Source of the DNA: Tricholoma matsutake
Lineage: Eukaryota; Basidiomycota; Agaricomycetes; Agaricales; Tricholomataceae
Length of the DNA stretch: 64,000 nt
Reading direction: 5' to 3'
Assembly (NCBI GenBank): GCA_026075535.2
Contig: AP026547.1
Location: 2,356,001 to 2,420,000 of the forward strand
Shown one piece after another: positions 8,602-20,275 of the stretch. The number at the start of each line of letters is the position of its first letter. Within the stretch, counting starts at the first letter, position 1. A program made the translations under genes and the position numbers. The notes beneath the pieces are model-generated. The model did not search any database. It saw only the letters and a list, made by a program, of their open reading frames with translations, and had not been told where the DNA came from.

Positions 8602-11600
8602 TCTGCAACCCTCAGGATACAGCCATTGGGGCTGGGGGTTGCATTGACCTTACCCACTTGGCTGCCTACGTTTGTCTCAATGCGTCCGCTCTTTCTGACC
8701 CTGACTCCTTAACCATTCTTTTAACCTTCTCCGAATCTTCCACCCCTTTCCAAACCCTTATCAACTCTGGCTCCTCCCACTGCTTCCTTGACTCCTCTTT
8801 CGTGTGGAATAACCAACTCAGCACAGAATCCATTAACCCGATCGGTTTACGACTCTTTGATGGAACTTGCAACTCCACCATAACTCAGATCATCAAACTT
8901 CCAGTCACCTTCCCTGCTGGTGAAGTATTCAATTTGTCATTTTATGTAACCTCGCTTGACTCTTCCTGTTCTGCCATATTTGGTCATAACTGGCTGAAGC
9001 AATACAATTCATTGATTGACTGGTCATCAAGCCAACTCGCTTTCCACTCTGCAGATCATAGAGGTCCAGCACCCCTGACGTCACCTTTGTCCCCAAATCT
9101 TCCAGTAGAAATCCTTGATTCTTCCGCATTTTCCAAACCCCCCATTCCTCCTAAGTTTACACCTCCCGACATCTCCTTCATCAATGCTGCCGCTTATGCG
9201 CGTGCTAGCAAACTTCCTGGGGCAGTAGCTTTTCAGATGACCTTCACTCCAGAAGGGTTATCCACCTGCTCTGCCCATTCCGCTAACTCTTCTGACCTTT
9301 CCGAGATTCTGCCTGAGTATCACGAATTCGCTGATGTCTTTAATAAGACTAAAGTGGATACCCTTCCTCCGCATCAGTCTTACGACCTCAAGATAGAGAC
9401 AGAAGACAATACTCCTCCGCCTCTGGGCTGCATGTATTCTCTCTCCCCCTCTGAATTAGAAGCCTTACGAGTCTTTATTGACGAAAACGTCCGCTCAGGT
9501 TTCATCCGCCCATCCAAGTCGCCGCATGGCGCCCCTATTCTCTTCGTCAAGAAGAAGGATGGTAATCTCTGACTTTGTGTCGACTGACGAGGACTTAACC
9601 GTCTTACAAAGAAAGACCACTACCCACTTCCTCTCATTTCTGACCTACTTGACTCTCCCCACAAAGCCCACTTGTTCACCAAAATAGACTTGTGGCACGC
9701 TTATCACCTAGTCCGCATTGCTGATGGTGATGAGTGGAAAACTACTTTCCGCACCCGCTATGGATCCTTCAAGTGGTTGGTGGTCCCCTTTGGGCTCACT
9801 AATGCACCCGCAGCTTTCCAGTGGTTTATGAACAACATCTTCAGTGACATGCTGGATGTTTGTGTCATTGTATACCTCGACGACATCCTAATCTATTCTG
9901 ATGACAAGTCCCAGCATGGGGCTCACGTCAAAGAAGTCCTCCGCCGTCTCCGGAAAAATGGACTTTACACCTCTCCACAGAAATGTGAGTTCCACAAAGA
10001 CACCGTTGAATATTTGGGTTTCATCCTTTCACCGGATGGACTGCGGATGTCCGAGGATAAAGTCAAAACTGTGCTTGACTGGCCCGAGCCTAGGAAAGTT
10101 AAGGACATTCAATCCTTCTTAGGCTTTTGCAACTTTTACCGCTGCTTCATTAACAGCTATTCAGACATTGTCATCCCACTCACCCACTTGACGCAGAAAT
10201 CCACACCATGGGACTTCAACAAGAAGTGCCGCGACACTTTTGAAAAGCTCAAACAAGAATTCACCCACGCCCCCATCTTAACACAATGGGTACCTGACTC
10301 AGAGATGGTACTCGAAACTGATGCTTCCGACTATGCCCTAGCAGCTATCCTTTCGGTTTACACTGTGGATGGAGAAATCCATCTGGTCACTTTACATTCC
10401 CGCTCCTTCAATCCTGCTGAACTAAATTATGACACCCATGATAAGGAACTCTTGGCCATTTTTGAAGCTTTCAAACACTGGCAGCAGTATTTCGAGGGTT
10501 CCGCAAACCCAGTTGATGTGGTCACCGACCACAAAAATCTTGAGTACTTCAGCACTACCAAGTTGCTCACCCACTGCCAGGCCCGTTGGTCTGAGTACCT
10601 TTCCCAGTTCAATCTCGTCATCCACTTCCGCCCTGGAAAATTAGGGGCCAAACCAGACGCGCTCACTAGACATTGGGACATCTACTGCAAAGGGGGAAAT
10701 AGCAACTTTGCCTCCATAAACCCAACCAACTTCCGACCTGTATTCACACAGGAACAGCTCACTTCTTCCCTTTGTGCCACCTATTTCGCCACACCCATCC
10801 TTCGACAAGCAGTAATCATGGATGTTGAGAAACTCCACCACGACATCCGCACCTCCCTACCCCTTGACCCCTTTTCATCTGCACATCTTATGACACCTAC
10901 TGACCCCAACTGGACCATAGAAGAGGCAGGTCTTCTCTGCCACTTCGACCGGATTTATGTTCTGGACTTCGCAGATCTTTGCCTCAAAGTCTTTCAGTAC
11001 AAACATGATCACATCCTCTCTGGCCACTTCAGACAAAACAAAACCCAGCAGCTTGTCCGCCAGGAATATGTCTGGCCAAACCTCCGCACCTTTGTGCAAG
11101 AATTCTGCAAATCCTGTACCACTTGCAAACGATCCAAATCACCCTGACACAAGCCCTACGGGTTCCTAAAGCAACTTCCGGTTCCGGAACGACCTTGGAA
11201 CTCCATCTCCATGGACTTCATTGAACAACTACCCGACTCCAATGGTCACACCGCTATCCTGGTCATCGTTGACCACCTCACCAAGCAAGGCATCTTCATC
11301 CCAACTGTCAATGAAATCACAGCCCAAGAACTAGCCAACCTGTTCGTCCTCCACGTCTTCTCCAAGCATGGCATTCCATTGCATGTCACTTGCGACCGGG
11401 GATCTGAGTTTGTCTCCCATTTCTTCTGCTCCCTTGGAAAAGCACTCGACATGCGGATTCACTTCACTTCCGGTTATCACCTGCAAGGTGATGGTCAGAC
11501 AGAACAACTTAATCAGACCTTGGAGCAGTACCTCTGGATGTTCTGCAACTATCAGCAGGATGACTGGTCTCACCTCTTACCCTTGTGCAAATTTGCCTAC

Positions 11601-12287
11601 AACAATGCTCCTTCCACCTCTACAGGCATATCCCCTTTCTTTGCCAACAAAGGCTATCACCCGAACATTTCCATCTTTCCAGAATGTGACTTAGCTTCAC
11701 AGTGCGCCCGGGAGTTCGTCGTCGACTTAGATGACCTTCATCAGGAGCTTTGGAAACAACTTGTGGCCGCTCAAGAGCGTTATCAAGGTCCTGCAGACAA
11801 ACATTGGGCACCTGCACCCGACTTCAACATTGGTGATTCTGCCTATGTCACTGCGGAGAATATCCGCACCACACGTCCTTCCAAGAAACTTTCCGAAAAG
11901 CACCAAGGCCCCTTTGAAATCATCGCCCACCCGGGCACTCACTCAGTCACCCTGCAGCTCCTGGATCACATGCGGGCCATTCACCCTGTTTTCCATGTCT
12001 CTCAACTAGAGAAACACTCCTCGAACACAATTCCAAATCGAGTACAACCTCCACCTCCTCCAATCACCATCAATGACGAGCTTGAATATGAGATCGCCAA
12101 AGTCCTCGACTCCAAAGTTGACAACTGATGTCGCTGCAAGATTCTCTACCTCGTCCGATGGGAAGGTTACCAGGGAACTGATGAAGAGACCTCCTGGCTA
12201 CCTGTTACGGAACTTGAGCACGCCCAAGAAGTCCTTGCGGATTTTCACACCCACTACCCACAAAAACCCGGTCCATTACCCACTTAA
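8602..12287 (+). pseudogene. Gypsy1 Pol: protease, RT, RNase H, integrase, chromodomain
   Basis: Pol lies in the -1 frame relative to Gag and its frame overlaps the zinc-knuckle region. Protease: LINSGSSHCFLD near 8757, where the catalytic Asp is Asn (Asp in the second copy). RT: VPFGLTNAPAAFQ and YLDD at 9873-9884. RNase H: ETDASDYALAAIL near 10315 and TDHKNLEYF. Integrase: an HHCC zinc finger ending CTTC near 11120, then the DDE core (MDFIEQLP, CDRGSEF, TEQLNQTLEQYL). The chromodomain, after the stop at 12126, contains YLVRWEGYQGTDEETSWLP. In-frame TGA codons are at 9570, 9585, 11145 and 12126. The corresponding codon in the second copy is CGA at three of these, as expected for CpG decay. 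Confidence 0.9.
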
Positions 12288-12373
12288 AGGCTATTCACGT
12301 TGCTTATTCACTTGGTTTGTACTCAGAAACAAAATTCATTGAAAAAAGATTTTTTCTGGATCCGACTGGATCC

Positions 12374-13362
12374 CTACACTACCTCCACTTCTCCCTCTCT
12401 GTCTTTGTCACCCTCTCCCCCAACCTTGCCCTCTTCTCCACCCTCGTCCTTCTCTCCACCCTCCTCATCTCCACTCTTGCTCTCCTCCTCATCATCCACT
12501 CTCCTTTTCTCCAGATATCTCTGGAAGGCCTCCCAGTCATCTCCAGACTTTCGGATCCCGCATCTTTCCCGCTGGGACTCTCACACCGCCCGCTCCACCT
12601 CTTCGTCACCCTTGTCGCTCTCCTCCCTGGCACTTTCTTCCTCCACCCACTCTGGGTCCATAGCGTCCCAAATCTCCCCCATCGACTCCCGCACTGCAGT
12701 GGCCACCTCAGCAAACCCCTTCCTTATCAACTTCATCATTGGTTGCATTATTTCCAGGTTTTCCCTGGTCGCCCCAGTTGTTCCTGCCGGTTTTGCCGCA
12801 GGGGCTTCCTGCCCCTCCCACACTACCTCCTCGCACTTATGTTTGACGCGCATGCAGTTGTCGCACACGCATCCCTTTGCACCCATCTTGAAACAAGCGA
12901 TCTTTTGATATTTGCACCTAGGCCACTTGTCAGTAAAAAGAGACTGGAAAGGGAAACAAGTATGTACCTTTTGCAAGGCAATGTGGCCTGCACCCACACC
13001 GGACCCTCCGACTCCTCTGACCCCACTCGCGCCTTTGACTTGGCGACTTTCTTTTTCTTGGGGGACTTACTCCCCTCAGCCTCATCCTCCAAACCTGCAG
13101 CCACAGCCGCCCGCTTCTTCTCCACTCGTTTTGTGGCCGATGCCTCCTTTTTCCGCACCTCTGCCTTCTGCGCCTCCTCAGCCTTTGCAGCCTCCTCTGC
13201 TGCCTTCTGCGCCTCCTGCGCCCGGCGTTCCTCCTCCCTCGCTGCTTCCTCCAGCTCCTTCATCTCCCATTCCATCTGCTCCTTCATTGCCTGCTCCCTC
13301 TGTTCATGTTGAGCCCTCATCGCGGCCAATTTGATCTGCACAGATACTGCTGGAGGGGACAT
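12374..13362 (-). pseudogene. Antisense accessory gene, copy 1 (coiled coil + zinc-cluster-like)
   Basis: It lies between pol and the 3' LTR on the opposite strand. The first exon (ATG at 13362) encodes a Glu/Ala/Lys-rich coiled coil, then a basic SPKKKK stretch. The second part, in a frame offset by one, has a Cys motif C-x6-C-x7-C-x-C-x2-C-x6-C (about 12920-12830), then an acidic Glu-rich tail ending near 12374. The second half matches a fungal Zn(II)2Cys6 cluster; the first Cys of the first CxxC is replaced. A short intron of about 50-56 nt (donor GTGTGG or GTGCAG near 12990, acceptor CCAG near 12944) would join the frames in phase. The same offset is kept in the other two copies. A TGA at 12581 breaks the tail. 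Function is unknown; it may bind nucleic acid. Confidence 0.7.
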
Positions 13363-13485
13363 AATTGATAGTTGATGGGGGAAGGAAAGAACGTGAAAAT
13401 TTTTTCAACCAATTACCGCATTCAGAGAATTCAACCAACTTCCTCATTCGGACTCAAACCCTCACGTGCCTCGTAGGCTCGGCAC

Positions 13486-13499
13486 TAAGGGGGAAATAC
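13486..13499 (+). other. Gypsy1 polypurine tract
   Basis: AAGGGGGAAATAC lies immediately before the 3' LTR and is repeated unchanged before the LTRs at 33095 and 36602. It is the expected plus-strand primer. Confidence 0.8.
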
Positions 13500-14298
13500 T
13501 GTCAAGAACCGTTCCTTGCCCAATCGGAACCTGCATCCATCCAACTCTTTCCTGCACGTCAAACATGACTTTTGTCTATGCCTCCCGATTTCATTCCCGG
13601 CCGCCTTGCACTGCCCATGCTGCTGTGCATCAGGCCGCCTTGTTCACCTCAAGAAACTCATGGAAGACTGTGCCATCTGCGCTGTACAGCATCCACGGCT
13701 GCCTTTCCAAGGCTGCCATCTCTATTGCAAATTCGACTATGGATTCCTGTGCGGCTCCCGTAGGTCATTTATCTACGCAGTTGAGACACTGCCGCAGTTG
13801 AGACACTGCCGCAGTTGAGACACTGCCGCAGTTGAGACACTGCCGCAGTCTTCGTTCCTGTTCCGCATTATTCTGGACTACAGTATTTAAGCTTAGTTAG
13901 TTTTGCCTTGTATTCCTCAGTTTGTATATCGACATAGACTCAACTTTACCCTGCCAATCTAAAACCTCCTTCTACTCCAACCCCTGTCCTCTAAGAGTCT
14001 GAACTACATTTGACTCAACCTCTAGTCTCCCTCCGAAGTTCTAGTCTCATCTGAACTCAACCTAAGTCCCTCCATACTCCTCCCCGCGTTTACCCGCACT
14101 TTCCCGCTCCTACCTCTAAACCCTCGACTTGAAATTAGGACACCTGACGAGGTGAAGGGCGCAGCTTCTTACAAGCTGAAGCCAAGTCCTTTCCGTTCCC
14201 CCTCCCGCAGAATCCGCATCGACCCGACAATCTCCTGCTATCATCACCCACAGTGTCCAGATGGATTCCGAAGCGGCCTCTAGGATCAGTTCTTAACA
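13500..14298 (+). repeat. Gypsy1 3' LTR
   Basis: It has the same ends as the 5' LTR but is 799 bp long against 706. It carries an extra 42 bp (near 13640-13684) and about four tandem copies of a 17-bp unit GTTGAGACACTGCCGCA (13780-13850). The 42-bp difference is a multiple of three and keeps a Cys-rich frame open through the LTR. Confidence 0.9.
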
Positions 14299-14869
14299 GG
14301 CACCCCCATCCCTCTCAGTTTTCATCTTTGTCATTCCACCCACAATCCACCCCATGAGCAGTTGCTCATGAGGCTGGGGGTGGGTGGTGTGTCATCTGTC
14401 ACTGTGGTAGTGCTTGTCCTCCCCCTGTCATCATCATCAGTGCTATTCCAACCATGATCCACCGCATGAGCAGTCATTCATGAGGCTGGGGGTGGTGTGT
14501 CTTGGGTGGCTGTGCATGTGCATTGCACATTTTTTGCAGTTGGCGGTCTCATCATCATCATTCCACCCACCATCCACACCACGAGCAGTTGCTTGTGAGG
14601 CTGGAGGTGGGTGGTGTGTCAGGGTTGTCATGGGATTCTGTTTTGGGGGGGTTGGGGCACATTAGTGCAACATGGCACACATATGGGGGTTGATGGGTGC
14701 TTACTAGGCAGGTATCCCCCTTCTGGGGTCTCCTGGCATCCCTTGGCACCCTCCTAACCTTTGTCGACAGCCTCACATCCTGTTTGAACAGGGAGGAGGG
14801 GGATTGGGTGGCTGTGTGCATGCATTGCACATTTTTCATGGTCGGCGGTCATCACCATGACTGTACAAC

Positions 14870-14972
14870 CTAAAAATCAATAAAATACAATTAGTTACTT
14901 AATAAAAACAAAAAGAAAAAAAGAGAACTTACTTGGGGCCCAAACGATGATTATCATCATTTAGGCCTGTTG
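14870..14972 (-). repeat. Hairpin plus intron-like module A4
   Basis: On the minus strand the hairpin (GCCTAAATGATGATAATCAT..GGGCC) ends CCCCAA and is followed by GTAAGTTCTC. A branch-like CTAAT and the acceptor ATTTTTAG at 14870 give a 63-nt GT-AG intron. Confidence 0.6.
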
Positions 14973-15019
14973 CATCAGCTTGGCTCATTGGGTCCCATTG
15001 TATCAGCTCAGCTAGTTTG

Positions 15020-15110
15020 CTAATAAAATAGTTAGTTCATAAAAATAAAGCAAGAAATGTAAAAAATACTTACCTGGGGCCCAAACAATGTCCAATGTCG
15101 TTTGGGCCCA
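15020..15110 (-). repeat. Hairpin plus intron-like module A5
   Basis: On the minus strand GGGCCCAAACGAC..GTTTGGGCCCCAG is followed by GTAAGTATTTTTT, branch-like GAACTAAC and TTATTAG at 15020, giving a 54-nt GT-AG intron. Confidence 0.6.
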
Positions 15111-15324
15111 TTTGTTCCATGCTGTTTGTTGCTGTTGGTGCAAGAGGCATCAGAGGCAGGGGCTGACTGGGTGGTGGTGGTGGTAGAGGCAGTGGCATCA
15201 AGAGTGGTGGTGGTGGTCAGCAAAAATGTTGATCAACAATGATTGTTGACGTGTCTTGAACTTGCATGTGAGTCACATGATTCAAATAAGGATGGTTAGA
15301 TAATCCAATTGTTTGCACCTACTG

Positions 15325-15691
15325 ACAATGGCTCTGTGGTGTAGTGGTTAACTGCTGCTATTTATGCTTGGTGACAAGGCTTGGGGTTTAATTCTACTTT
15401 AGTACATAATTTTTCTGTAGTCAACTGAGCCTCTGCTATGCATCCACGGACTCGACTTGGATATGTATCTGTCCAAGTCCATCTGAGTCTGAGTAAATTG
15501 ATGTTGCTTGGACAAAGTCCATGCACACTCTGAGTAAAAGTCCAAAAATAGCTCAGACTCTCTAGGAGTCCGAGCAACTGCTATACAGGACATTTGAGCC
15601 AAATGAGTGGGTGCCAGTCCAAGCTAGTCTGCAGAGTCCACACAGAGTCCATGCAGTCTGTGCGGAATATATGGGGGACAGTAAAGACCTC
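15325..15691 (+). repeat. T1 right arm with tRNA-like A and B boxes
   Basis: A-box-like TGGTGTAGTGG is at 15337-15347 and B-box-like GGTTTAATTCT at 15385-15395. A body of AGTCCRAGTC/GAGTCTGAGT repeats follows, then the shared outer tail ATATGGGGGACAGTAAAGACCTC. It is inverted relative to the arm at 5567-5935. No 8-bp duplication joins the two outer flanks (CAGTTTAG against CACAGTTC), so pairing these arms as one element rests on analogy with T2. Confidence 0.6.
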
Positions 15692-15729
15692 CACAGTTCA
15701 ACTGTGCTGTGCACCTCAACACCTGGAAC

Positions 15730-17111
15730 CACCATTCCTTCTCATGCAGGCTCTCCCTAAGAAGAAAGGAGCCGAGGGTCAGTGGGTTGTCAACAACATT
15801 CTCCCCAGACTTCAAGGTACAGTTCAACTATTTGACCAAGAATGTAGATGGGCCAAAGCTGGATGTCATAACACAGTAAGCTTGATACTTTGAGTGATGA
15901 ACCCATCCTATCTCACATTGCACAGAAAGTCAAACACTTCTTTATGAATCATGCCAAGCCTGGAATGACTGTCATGAAGGCCAATACCCAAGCTCCCAAA
16001 AAACCCCACACAAAGACTGCTTTGGAGGTTTACAGTGAAGACCATTGATATGCAATATGAGAGAAGATGAAATTGTTAGAGAGTGATGGTCAGGAACATA
16101 CTGGTGGAACCCTGGATAAGTGGCGACAATGCTGACTTGAGATGTACATGAATGCTGATGAAGACACAAAGACCAGCTGGAAAAAGAAAGCTGCTGCATT
16201 CAATGCAGAACTGTCCACACCTTGTGATGTGAAGGAAATTTAGGTGTGCATTATATGCATGGTAACTTTGTTTGGCTGATCATGGTTTATTCCCAGGAAT
16301 CAGCAGGAACTTGTTCTGAAGGCTAACAATGCATTATCACAACTCAGTGGGGATTGGGGTCAGTGTGGACCTTTGGTCTTCTTTGTCCAGGTGGCATACC
16401 GAGATGAGGCTGATGAGGTACAAACTGCAAAGTATGTGTATTTACATTCATGATTGATCCTTATCATAACTCACTTGCTTATCCAGTATATGTGTTTCTG
16501 ATGACCTTCATATGAAGGACTTATCCTTACAGCTGCCTGATTACCACCTTGACCTCTGTGAGCACTTTAGGGCATGGGTGACTGCATCTTTGCCATTGGA
16601 TATGCCTTGCTTACAAACCTCATGACTCTCTGTTAATGAATGGTGATTGTCTAACAAGATCCTTGGAAGTGCCAAGTGATGTGGATACACCTTCACATAT
16701 CACTGTTGTCTGTGAAGAAATATCCTCAAGCTGTGATGCTGAAGGACTCTGATGTAGTCAATCTGAAGATGGTCAAAAAAGCACTGGTTCAGTACTTGGT
16801 TGGAACATGGGGTACATCAATCATTCCTTTGAGCTTGTTGTCATCTGAGACTTGTTGAAACTTGACTAGAGTATGCACTGCCTCACAGCTTTCAAACCCC
16901 AGTCCCTTTGTCAACACTGAAGATGACATCGACCTGCTTTTTCATGTATCCTGATAACATTACAAGTTTTGCAACCCTGGACCCTCAACACATGTCTCAT
17001 GATGAGGCATTCCACATGCTCAATGTCATCAATGGGATGCTCCTTGATTCAGTACTGCCACCAGCTCAGCTTTCCCCATGGTTCAAGAACCAGAGAAAGG
17101 CTGATGAGTAG
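15730..17111 (+). pseudogene. Remnant of an intron-containing gene, function unknown
   Basis: Open blocks are separated by intron-like sequence. Examples: a Lys/Glu-rich block (PKKPHTKTALEVYSEDH, then TLDKWRQC and MNADEDTKTSWKKKAAAF, about 15970-16240); a GT..CAG intron (about 16240-16295); a block with ALSQLSGDWGQCGPLVFFVQ (about 16300-16430); a second intron (GTATGT..CTTATCCAG, about 16432-16486); and VSDDLHMKDLSLQLPDYHLD (about 16490-16560). Further open blocks continue to 17111. Several TGA/TAG stops show it is dead. It is reminiscent of multi-copy hypothetical proteins of mushroom genomes, from memory and unchecked. It lies between T1 and LINE-a. Confidence 0.4.
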
Positions 17112-17177
17112 GCATAACATAGGATAGAATAGCATCAAAAAACAGCACATACCTACCCACATGTAACTTGTGATAAC

Positions 17178-18912
17178 ATGTCTCTCTTGCTGGCAACAAG
17201 TGCCCTGAAAACCAGACAAAAAATGGCTGCAAACACAGCACAAAAGACCAGAAAGGAACTTGTAGATGCCAACAACACCATCACATTGATAAGATCAAAG
17301 CAACAAGCAGTGGATTATCTTACAGCAGGAGATTATCTCCTTCTGGGTAAGCAAATAGACATGCACATTTTGTCTCACATTCTGTTACAGTTCAGCATCA
17401 ACAACAAAACACTGAAACCATTAACAGATGGTATTAGAGCGGTCACCTTCCTAATGGAGGACCTTTATGCCCTCCATATTGCTGATAGCATCACTGACAT
17501 GGTCAAGAAAAAGATAGAAGAACAAGTAGAAACTTTGGGTGCAAGCATAGCTGACATGAGAGACACAGTGGAACACATCAGAGAGGCTGCAAAAACAATC
17601 ACAGGTAAGATGGATGATTTCGCTAACAGTTTCCAGGAATCTGCCGACCAACTCATGAAAGCCACACATGAACTCACAGAAAAGACTGTGGATTCCATGA
17701 ACAAGCTACCACCAGCGTTACAAGCCTCTGTGACCTACGCTATGATCGCCTAACAGCAGATAAGGCTGGAGCACAGCAAAATTATTGCGAGAGGAGAATG
17801 CTTGAACAGACAGATCCTCATCGAAAAAGATAAGAATAGCACTAATAACACCCTTGCTGACCTATCTGAGAAAGATCTGGTAACCAAAGCCAACACCACT
17901 CTGGACCTCAGGGGAATAGAAGCTGAAGACAAACCCTGACACACCTCATTTGTGGTGGCAAGAAAGCTTTGAAGCAGCAGAATCCTACTCACCATGAACT
18001 CACAGGGTGCGGTGGCATGGCTACAATACACTGAAGTACAGAAATTCTTCATGAATCACTTTGGAGGCACAGCCAACATCCGCAACAAATTATACTACAT
18101 CATCGCAGAGTTTGTGCCCACCACATATGATGCAGGAGCCAGTTATGCCCATGCAAAGTTAGAAGAAGACCACACGATGACGGAAGGAGGTATAGCATTC
18201 TCAAAGTACATCAAACCACCACACCTGTACCAAACCAAAAGGTAGCACACATAATGATTGGGTGAGCATACTGCAAGGAGGCTAACACAGCAATCAAAAA
18301 TGGTCTTATGATTGAAGGGAAACACATAACAGTATGCAAAACCCTAGTCGAACTGAGAAGGTGTCTCAAATGCCAGGGATATTGACACTACGCCCTGGAC
18401 TGCAAAGCAGAAAAAGATACTTGTGCATGATGCACTGCCCACCACTGCACTTCACAATGCAGCAACACAGACAACTCAGCCCTCATGTGTGCAAACTGTA
18501 AAGGCCAGGAAGCAAAAGGACATGGTTTGGCAGATAGGAATTGCCCAAGTTTCAAGATGGAGAGAGAAAAAATCTCCAGACATACACCAGAAAACAAGTA
18601 TAAGTACTTCCCCACAGCTGATCCTTATACATGGAGATTACTGAATGAACTCACCCTGTGCAGAGACTTTCAACAACAGGAGAACATGGGCTGGAATCAA
18701 CAGGCAGACTTGTGACACCAGCAACATTTCATGTGGGATTGGCAGGAAGTGAGATGACCCTGTGGAAGACAGCCGGCACCACAAAACCCACTGCAAGGTA
18801 CGTACACACCAAACAATACTGGAGCTAACACAGGTGTGCCCGATAATGGCTGGCTGACCAGACCAGCACAAACCACACATGGATACAACTTGGCCATGCA
18901 AGCACCCAACGC
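17178..18912 (+). pseudogene. LINE-a ORF1 (Gag-like, coiled coil and zinc knuckles)
   Basis: The start at 17178 opens a 190-codon helical, coiled-coil-rich stretch (IADMRDTVEHIREAAKTI, FANSFQESADQLMKA). After stops and frame changes a Cys block follows at about 18360-18550: LRRCLKCQGY..HYALDCK, then CTAHHCTSQC, then LMCANCKGQEAKGHG and RNCPSF. This knuckle series is typical of ORF1 of endonuclease-type basidiomycete non-LTR elements and should bind the element RNA. The frame is cut at 18912 by element C and resumes at 23291. Confidence 0.8.
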
Positions 18913-20023
18913 CGATAGGTTGTCTCCTCAGCTCAAAGGCCAATTCACCATTTCGACCACATTCTAATCACATTGGATAACTCGCATGAGGTCCCAGAAG
19001 CAGCGCGACCACTCCTGACCAAGTCTACCAAGCACGATATTGTATCGAACGCGATTGACCATTGTAGAGCATTGTCGAACATCATCGAGCATTGTCGAGC
19101 ATTGTTGACTGTCGTCGAGCATCGTCAAGCATTATCGATCGATATTGAGAGACTGCGAGCGACATTGGGCACTGCCTTCATTATCTAAATGGTGGAAGAC
19201 CATGCGCTAGGACATATTCCAACTCGTGCTCAAACCTGCTGATCATAGGTCAGCCTCGTTCTAAGTCCCTATCGCATACAGAACCCGCTGGATGAATTAT
19301 TGCGACACTTAGCACAGTTTATACACAAAGGACAGTCCCCTTTTACTTCTATACCCTTTATTACTCTTTCATCATATGATATATATCTTTCTTGTTTGGA
19401 TTCCAGTCTCCTTTTTGGCCTTGTGCCTTAACTCATATCTTTTGCCTCATGTTCTACACATGTTTCTCATTCCATTTTAGGAAGTTTCTTTAGAACATAT
19501 AAAACTCTGTAGTATCTACTGGGAAATAGAAAGAAATCATCTTCACCTATTGTCTCGTATACAGTTCTAAGCATCTGATCAACTTTCTAAAACAATCTAA
19601 GTCTCTACAGGTTTTCTCAATCAACGAGAAACCTCTGCAATCATCGCATCCTGGATCCTCCTTTGATCCTCTTTTTGCTAGCACTAGTAACCAGTTCAAC
19701 ACTTCATAGCCATTTGCTATACCCTTCATATACTATCGACCTATCAAAAGGTCCTTGGAATTCACATGTTGACCATCAATGATAGAACTCATTTGCCGTC
19801 AATCTCATCAATCTTCCTCAATATCGATCGATACCCCATTGGACCACGTCAAATACCTTTGTCTCCTATAGCACTACCTTTGTGACTAGTACCAACTAGT
19901 TATCTTCCCAAAGGTTCAACTATGAACATTCGGAACATCTTGCACCCTTCCTCTGACTTGTCGCAAATATCATTGGTTGCCTCATTGGCTGTTTATGTGG
20001 TTTTCCCGGGTTGAGTATCATCA
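18913..20023 (+). repeat. C left LTR
   Basis: It begins CGATAGGTTGTC (TGATAGG in the right LTR, so one end base has mutated) and ends GTATCATCA. It holds an array of GAGCATYGTCGA-like units (19050-19140) and a TATA-like box ACATATAAAACTCTG near 19496. Confidence 0.85.
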
Positions 20024-20275
20024 TTTTTGGGGCCCACCGCAAGGGTTTCTGGATCAGTTCATTGTCGGACCTCCCCACCTTTCCATCACCATGTTTTTTG
20101 GCCTTTGGCTGAAGGAAGCTCAACGATTTTGATTTTGCATTAAACTCATAGTGCCTCTGACCCTCCTGAACAACCAGGAGATCTCGATACAGTATCTCGA
20201 CCATTGATAATATCATTTTGCACTCTTTTGCCCTTCACGTTTACTATTTAGCTACCATCTTCAACCTCGAAACAT

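Larger units (their letters stand above)
6467..14298 (+). mobile_element. Gypsy1: full-length Ty3 chromovirus-type LTR retrotransposon
   Basis: It has two LTRs (6467-7172 and 13500-14298) and a 5-bp target duplication GGCAC at 6462-6466 and 14299-14303. In order it carries gag, pol (protease, RT, RNase H, integrase, chromodomain), an antisense accessory gene, a polypurine tract (AAGGGGGAAATAC) and the 3' LTR. The pol frame has at least four TGA stops and the protease aspartate is changed, so it is not autonomous now. It is inserted in the T1 core. Two related copies lie at 26067-37307. Confidence 0.93.
14299..15324. other. T1 core, right part (non-coding, hairpin-rich)
   Basis: It starts with the second copy of the GGCAC duplication. 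Module-B palindromes occur near 14352-14376, 14463-14487 and 14578-14602. Two hairpin-plus-intron modules are on the minus strand (A4 14870-14972, A5 15020-15110). No coding frame is convincing. Confidence 0.6.

Noticed and set aside
12300..13312. Plus-strand Ser/Pro-rich frames of 200-330 residues in the Ty3 elements
   Set aside because: They are the complement of the Glu/Lys-rich antisense gene. The antisense reading has a Cys motif, a coiled coil and a consistent intron, and the plus reading has none.
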